Assembly (NCBI GenBank): GCA_049841135.1
Contig: JASGHK010000004.1
Span: 744,001-808,000, forward strand
Origin: JACRCT01 sp049841135
GTDB lineage: Bacteria > Myxococcota > Myxococcia > Myxococcales > UBA5297
Reading direction: 5' to 3'
Length of the DNA stretch: 64,000 nt
In this document: positions 57,736-64,000 of the stretch, one piece after another
How positions within the stretch are numbered: position 1 is the stretch's first letter
Layout: the number at the start of each line of letters is the position of its first letter
Notes under the pieces: model-generated
Databases searched by the model: none
Told to the model about the DNA's origin: nothing
What the model saw: the letters and a program-made list of their open reading frames with translations, nothing else
Program-made: the position numbers and the translations under genes

Positions 57736-57763
57736 GACGCGTTTCATCGGAGAGGTTGTCCCC

Positions 57764-58610
57764 GTGCCCGCACCGTGCCCCATCTGCAAGGACGCCCGCT
57801 ACGTCGTCGAGCGGTATGGCGAGCGCGCCGTGGCCAAGGTCTGCGGCTGCAACGAGATGTGCAGCGCCTGCGGCGGCAGCGGGCGCACGCTCGTCGAGGA
57901 CAAGGGCTACACCTTCGTCAAGCCTTGCGCCTGCCAGTCGGTCTCCCGGCGCGTGACGCTCTTCAACCAGGTTCGCATCCCGGCGCGCGCCGCGCCCTTC
58001 ACCTTCGAGACCTTCCTCCCCGAGTGCGAAGAGCAGCAGATGGCCCTGGGCACGGCGGAGATGACCGCCAAGCGCTACCGCCCGGACCAGCCCTCGCGGG
58101 GGTTCATCGTCTCGGGGCCCGTCGGCACCGGCAAGACGCACCTGCTGTGCGCCGCGCTGCGGCACCTGGCGCTCGAGGTCGGAGTACAGGCGCGCTACGT
58201 GGAGATTCTCGTTCCTGTTCTCGGAGATCAAGAACGGCTTCTCCGCCGGGCGCAGCGGCCTGGACGCCATCGCCCCGCTCGTGGACGTCGCGGTGCTGGC
58301 CATCGACGAGATCGGCAAGGGCCGCGGCAGCGCCTTCGAGATGGACACCCTCGACGAGCTCATCGCCCGCCGCTACAACGCCGGCCGCACCACGCTCTTC
58401 GCCACCAACTTCAGTCTGGCCTCCGAGACCGGCAAGACGGGCTATGTCGACCCGGTCGAGTTCGAGCGCCAGACGCAGTCGCTGCTGCGCGGGCGCGTCG
58501 GAGAGCGCATCTACTCGCGGCTCCACGAGATGTGCCACGCCATCGAGTTCCCGGCGGGCAAGGTCAAGGACCACCGCAAGGGCGACAAATCCTCGCTCGC
58601 GGCACGCTGA
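57764..58610 (+). CDS. DnaC/IstB-like ATPase with zinc-ribbon N-terminus, one frameshift
   Basis: About 281 residues joined. N-terminal Cys-rich domain (CPICKDARYV, CGCNEMCSACGGSG, CAC) resembling a DnaJ-type zinc finger, then an AAA+ core: Walker A VSGPVGTGKTHLLCAAL near residue 125, Walker B VLAIDEIGKGRG near 185, and sensor-1 TTLFATNFS near 215. DnaC-like proteins load the replicative helicase; IstB relatives act in transposition, but no transposase is adjacent. One extra base near 58206 (GAG-A-TTC, which restores VEFSFLFSEIKNG) moves the frame between the Walker motifs. GTG start with GGAGAGG 8 bases upstream. Cotranscribed with the preceding gene. Confidence 0.88.
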
Positions 58611-58687
58611 AGCAGTTGCCGAAACACCCCAGGCCCACTACTTCCCCGGCTTGCACCTTCACCGACCGTGAGGAGAGGAGCTGAGCC

Positions 58688-59473
58688 ATGCCCGACATCA
58701 AGAAGCACCAGCCCGGGATGCTGTGCTGGGCCGACCTGAACACCCCCGACCTGAAAGGCGCCAAGAGGTTCTACGGCAAGCTGTTCGGCTGGGAGTTCGA
58801 CGACGTGCCCGTGGAAGGCGGCGACGCCTACAGCATGGCGCTCGTGCGCGGCCGCAGCGTCGCGGCGCTCACCGGGATGCCGCCGGGCAAGGGCCGCAAG
58901 GTCCCGCCGCACTGGAACGCCTTCATCGCGGTGGCCGACGCCAAGAAGACGGCCGCCAAGGTGGAGCCCGCCGGCGGCAAGCTCTTCGCTCCGGCGATGG
59001 ACGTCATGGGCCAGGGCCAGATGGCGATCCTCCAGGACCCGTCGGGCGCCCTGCTCTCGCTGTGGCAGCCCAAGAAGCACCCGGGCGCGGGCGTCGCCTT
59101 CGAGCCCAACTCGCTGGTCTGGGCGGAGCTGATGACGCGCGACGCCGAGGCCGCGCGCGCCTTCTACCCGAAGGTGCTCGGCTGGAAGCCCAAGGACATG
59201 GACATGGGCGACTTCGTCTACACGGTCTTCAACGTGGGGAAGAAGGGCGCCGTGGGGATGATGCAGATGCCCCCGGAGCTCGCGAAGAAGAAGATGCCCT
59301 CCTCGTGGGGTGTCTACTTCGCCGTCGACGATGCGAAGGCCGCTCTCGCCAAGACCAAGCGGCTCGGCGGGAAGGTGCTCGCCGAGCTTCATGACGCGCC
59401 AGACGTGGGCAAGTTCGCGCCACTGATGGATCCGCAGGGGGCGGTCTTCCACGTCCTCGAGCCCGCGATGTGA
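58688..59473 (+). CDS. Two-domain VOC (glyoxalase-fold) protein
   Basis: 261 residues made of two vicinal-oxygen-chelate repeats. Repeat 1: MLCWADLNTPDLKGAKRFYG, FGWEFDD, MAILQDPSGALLSLWQP (about residues 10-125). Repeat 2: LVWAELMTRDAEAARAFYP, LGWKPKDM, FAPLMDPQGAVFHVLEP (about 137-259). Tandem VOC proteins of this kind (CFP-30B/YdeA-like) are metal-dependent or ligand-binding enzymes of unknown substrate. Metal ligands are not all obvious: His is scarce at the strand positions. GGAGAGGAGC precedes the ATG. Convergent with the next gene with 12 bases between. Confidence 0.92.
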   Translation: MPDIKKHQPGMLCWADLNTPDLKGAKRFYGKLFGWEFDDVPVEGGDAYSMALVRGRSVAALTGMPPGKGRKVPPHWNAFIAVADAKKTAAKVEPAGGKLFAPAMDVMGQGQMAILQDPSGALLSLWQPKKHPGAGVAFEPNSLVWAELMTRDAEAARAFYPKVLGWKPKDMDMGDFVYTVFNVGKKGAVGMMQMPPELAKKKMPSSWGVYFAVDDAKAALAKTKRLGGKVLAELHDAPDVGKFAPLMDPQGAVFHVLEPAM

Positions 59474-59485
59474 GGTCGCCGGGGG

Positions 59486-59962
59486 CTACTGGCCCTTCGG
59501 CGTCTTGAGGGCGACGAGCTGCGGCTCCGCCGGCGGACAGACCTCGCCGTGGTACTCGCAGACGCCGTTCCTGCTCATCGGGTGGGCGGGGAGCTCGATG
59601 CCGAACTCCTTGCTCGCCTTGCGGATGGTCAGCCGCAAGAGGTCGACCCTGCCCAGCTCGAGGATCGCAGGGTCCTCGAGCATGGCCCGCAGCTCGCCGA
59701 AGGCCTCCGCCGCGGCCTTGAGGTTCACTCCCGGGCGGCTGTTCTTGCCGTGGTCGAGCAGCCAGGAGACGAAGTCGAGGCAGACCTCCGCCGACCGCGT
59801 CAGGGTCTCGCGGATGTCGCGGACCCCGTACCTCTCCTGGATGATCCGCAAGCTGTTGGCGCAGAGCGCAATGGCCAGGCAATTGAGGCCTTCGGCGAAG
59901 GCGGTGGACCGCTTCTCGAGCTCGCGTGCGTGGTGCTGATCGCTGGGTGTGCGTCGAGCCAT
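59486..59962 (-). CDS. Hypothetical helical protein
   Basis: 158 residues, soluble, mostly helical: LEKRSTAFAEGLNCLAIALC, IIQERYGVRDIRETLTRSAE, LRLTIRKASKEFGIELPAH. Five cysteines, three of them in the last 30 residues around GVCEYHGEVCPP. No family recognised. Start ATG at 59962 with GGGAGA just upstream; the frame is open further back but only as a shadow of lysC. It lies 24 bases after lysC and can be read with it, though no functional link is evident. Confidence 0.7.
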   Translation of the reverse strand: MARRTPSDQHHARELEKRSTAFAEGLNCLAIALCANSLRIIQERYGVRDIRETLTRSAEVCLDFVSWLLDHGKNSRPGVNLKAAAEAFGELRAMLEDPAILELGRVDLLRLTIRKASKEFGIELPAHPMSRNGVCEYHGEVCPPAEPQLVALKTPKGQ

Positions 59963-59985
59963 GGCTCTCCCGCCCGAAGGGGGCG

Positions 59986-61164
<1,179 letters not shown>

Positions 61165-61290
61165 GGGATGTCCTTGCTCGACCACCGCTTCTTAGCGGGC
61201 TGGGGGGCGCCGCGCATTGCTACTCACTGCCGTTGCACGAAGGGCCGGCGCGGCGGCCGGCCCCCCGTGTGGACCTCGTTCAGCCGGACG

Positions 61291-64000
61291 TCACGGCGAC
61301 GGCACGGCCTGCGTGCGCCACGGCCCCGCGGTGGGCGTGGTCACCAGTCCGGTCGCGTCGCAGTAGACCCACGGGCCGGGTACGAGCGTCACCGGGTCCT
61401 TCATCGCGAACCGGAAGGCCCAGTTGTAGGTGCCGTCCGCCGGGAACGTCACCGCGAACCAGTATTCGTCGTTGTTGGGCTCGCCGGCCCCGTTCCAACC
61501 GGGGTTCGGCGCCGCCGCCGCCCACGTCCAGCCCGCCGCCGTGGCGTCCATCGCGGTGCTCGCGGCGTAGCCGAACTGGGCGACGAGGAGCGGGCTCTGG
61601 TCGTTGCCGGCGGTGTTGAAGTTGGTCAACCCGGCCCCGTAGGCGCGGCCGTAGGCGTGCGTCGACGTCCCCGAGGCGACCGGCTGGTCGATGGCCTGGG
61701 AGCGGCACCAGGTGAGGCTGGGAGCCGGCTTGCCGCAGTCGTAGTTCTCCGCGCCCGGGGTGCCCTTGTCGCCGGCCGTTCCGGAGATGAAGGCATCGGC
61801 GCCGCACCAGAACCAGGGGTGGGCGTTGGCGCCCTTCTGCGTGGCGCGGCTGGACAGGTTCAGGGCGACGCCGGCCGGGAGCGTCGGGAACGTGGCGTCC
61901 CAGACGAGCTCTTCCACCGTCGTCGCGCCCGCCGTGATCTTCAGGTGGCCCGAGGCAGCGGCGATGGTGAACGGGGCGGTCCAGGCGAAGTCCACCGCCA
62001 CGTTGCCGTTGACCGCGGTGTTCGTCGAGCCGCCCACGACGTACCGGCCGCCCGCCGCGACCAGCTGCGGCGTGGCCGGCAACGTCAGCGTCGCGCCCGC
62101 GACCGTGGTCTCTTCGATCTGCACCCCGGCGAGGTTCACCGGGTGGTTGGCGAGGTTGGTGATCTCGAACCACTTCGCCTCGTCGCCGGACCCCGCGGTC
62201 GGGTTGGCGAGGAACTCCGTGATCGAGAAGATCGCCGGCGGTGGGCGCAGGCACCGCAACGCAGGCCCCTTCGAAGCAGACGCCGGTCGAGGTGCAGTTC
62301 ACCGTCGTGGCCGGCGGGTAGCTGCAGTTGCGGGTGGTGGCGTCCACCGGGGTGCAGGTCGTCGTGTAGGGCTGCAGCGTCACGTCGTCGGCCAGGCAGT
62401 CGGAAGGCTTGGCCGGGCACGGGTTGGCGACACACGGGTCGACGCACAGGCCGGTCGCGGCGAGGCAGAACTTGTTCGTGTCGCCGCAGTTGGTCGGAGT
62501 CTCGGGGTAGCTGCAGGAGTAGTAGTCCGGGCCGACGAGCGTGGTCGTGCAGGTCCCGGCCGCGAAGGTGACCGAGGTGTTGCCGCGGCACTCCGGGGCC
62601 TTGGCAGTCGCGCAGGGGTCGGGGCTGTGGCAGGCGTCGGCACAGACCGTCGGCTGGCCCGCCGGGTTGTGGTAGCCGGCCGCGCAGTCCGTGCAGCCGG
62701 TGCCGGTGAAGCCCGCGGGGCACACCGACTGCGTCTGCCACGGTCCGGTGGTGGGCGTGGCCACGATGTCGGTCGCGCCGCAGTAGGTCCAGGCGCCGGG
62801 CAGGCCGGACACCGCGTCCTTGAGCGCGAAGCGGAACGCCCAGTGGTAGGTCGCCGGGGTCGAGAAGGTGACCGCCGACTCGTACTCGTCCCGGTCGGAG
62901 CTCGCCGGGGCCCAGGCGGCATGGGGGCTCGCCGCCGTCCAGGTGGTCCAGGCGGTGGCGTCCAGGCCGGTGCCGAAGCCGAACTCGGCGACGAGCAGCG
63001 GGTTGAGGTCGTTGCCCGTGGTCAGCCAGTTGGTCAGGCCGTCGCCCGAGACCTGCCCCAGCGCGTGGGTCTGCGTCGCCGGCAGCACCGGCTGGTCGAG
63101 GGACTGCGAGGCGCACCAGGCGATGGCTGGCGCGGGCTTGCCGCAGGCGTCGTTGGTTCCGCCCGGCGTGCCCTTGTCGCCGCTCGAGCCGGAGACGTTG
63201 GTCGTCGCCGGGCACCAGAACCAGGCGTGCGCGTTGGCGCCCTTCACGAACGCGCGCGACGAGAGGTTCGCCGCCACGCCCTTGGAGTGCGGGAAGGTGG
63301 CGTCCCAGGTGAGCTCTTCGAGCAGCGTCGAGCCGTCCAGGATCTTGAGGTGGCCGGCGCCCGCGGGGAGGGTGAAGCTGGCGGGCCATTCGGCGTTGGC
63401 GTTGGCGACCCCGCCGTTCTGCGCAGCGCTCAGCGAGCCGGCGACCAGGTAGCGGCCGCCCGCCGCGACCACCTGCGGCAGCGTCGGCAGGTCGAAGGTC
63501 TTGTTTGCCGTGACCTCCTGGACGGTCAGGCCCGCCAGGTCCAGCCAGTCGGCGGTCAGGTTCGTCACTTCGAACCACTTGGCCGTCGCGAGGTTGGTGC
63601 TCGAGTCGTCGAGGAGCTCGGTGATGAGCAGGTCCCCGGGCACCGGCGTGGGCACGGCGACGCAAGCTCCGCTCATGCAGACCATGGCGCCCGTGGTGCA
63701 GCTCACCGGGGTGAGCGCCTTGTCGGTGCAGGTGCGGGTCGTGGCGGTGACCGGCGTGCACTCCGCGACGTACTCCTGGAGCGTGGTCAGGTCGGTCGAG
63801 CACTCCGCGGGCTTCACGGTCGTACACGGATTGGTGGTGCAAGGACTGGCCACACAGCTGCCGGTGGCGACGTCGCAGAATCTTGCCGGTGGCCGAGCAG
63901 TCGACGCGGCTGGCCTCGTCGTAGCTGCACTTGTAGTAGGGCGCCACCGTGTCCGTCTCGCACCTGCCGACGGCGGCGTAGGTCACCGAATCGCTGCCCT
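61291..64000 (-). CDS. Large Cys-rich lamin-tail-like surface protein, 3' part, two frameshifts
   Basis: The gene enters from beyond the right edge and ends at 61291, giving about 900 residues. Two similar modules of about 475 residues follow each other (repeat period about 1.43 kb). Each has a Cys-rich segment (CVASPCTTNPC, CTTGAMVCMSGACVAVP; CVDPCVANPCP, CTSTGVCFEGACVAVP), a lamin-tail-like domain (DLLITELL..., KWFEVTNLTADWLDLAGLTV, VVAAGGRYLVAGS) and a WAFRFALKD...WTYCGATD beta domain. Such proteins are exported and probably cell-surface or extracellular adhesins or matrix components. Extra bases near 63881 (AAG-A-TTC, restores GKFCDVATGSC) and 62225 (CTC-G-ATC, restores LLITEFLANP). Start and signal peptide are outside the window. 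Confidence 0.82.

Noticed and set aside
57764..58610. IstB transposition helper, implying an insertion sequence
   Set aside because: No IstA-type transposase, terminal inverted repeats or target duplications nearby; the zinc-ribbon head and the neighbouring gene point to a chromosomal DnaC-like module.

Overview
The window is about 64 kb of high-GC DNA whose gene content points to a myxobacterium-like member of the Myxococcota (former Deltaproteobacteria). The evidence is a gltDEFGHIJ gliding-motility cluster with AgmX/PglI-type tails, many TPR proteins, Cys-rich secreted proteins, a Ser/Thr kinase, and paired Hsp70/J proteins. No prophage, insertion sequence, rRNA or CRISPR array is visible.

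Layout. 1-4.6 kb: end of an exported protein, tRNA-Leu(TAA), a zinc-ribbon protein, ffh, a small zinc-finger protein and a TIGR04552-like protein that looks like a divergent RelA/SpoT synthetase fold. 4.6-7.1 kb: a Cys-rich secreted lipoprotein and an exported protein, each with a good promoter. 7.3-30.9 kb (minus strand): gltD-gltE-gltF-gltG-gltH-gltI-gltJ, the cell-envelope part of the Agl-Glt gliding machine, including an approximately 4100-residue TPR protein (AgmK/GltI). 31-36.4 kb: a small basic DNA-binding-like protein, a TIGR02757-type protein, an operon of PEGA/TPR lipoprotein, Rieske protein and MoaB, and a HelD-type helicase. 36.5-40.3 kb: polX, a protease-fold protein without catalytic residues, a CPBP membrane protease and a membrane protein. 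40.3-47.9 kb: a glutamine-amidotransferase-like protein, a lidless Hsp70 with its J protein, CvpA, a REC protein, prfA and a lipoprotein. 48-51.7 kb: an exported protein, glnE and tRNA-Leu(CAG). 51.8-55.5 kb: an oligopeptide ABC importer (binding protein plus two permeases, no ATPase). 55.8-61.2 kb: Ser/Thr kinase, a hypothetical protein with a DnaC-like ATPase, a VOC protein, a hypothetical protein and lysC. 61.3-64 kb: 3' part of a large Cys-rich, lamin-tail-like surface protein.

The most unusual property is genome-level. Eighteen single-base frame changes interrupt thirteen otherwise intact genes, including prfA, glnE, polX and four glt genes. Seventeen of the eighteen go in the same direction (one extra base), most sit next to GAG or CTC, and removing the extra base restores proteins of normal family length (RF1 becomes exactly 360 residues). 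An insertion-biased, motif-linked consensus error is the simplest explanation. Pervasive +1 frameshifting is the exciting alternative, and reads or peptides can decide. In this annotation such genes are given as one full-length CDS with the shift positions stated.
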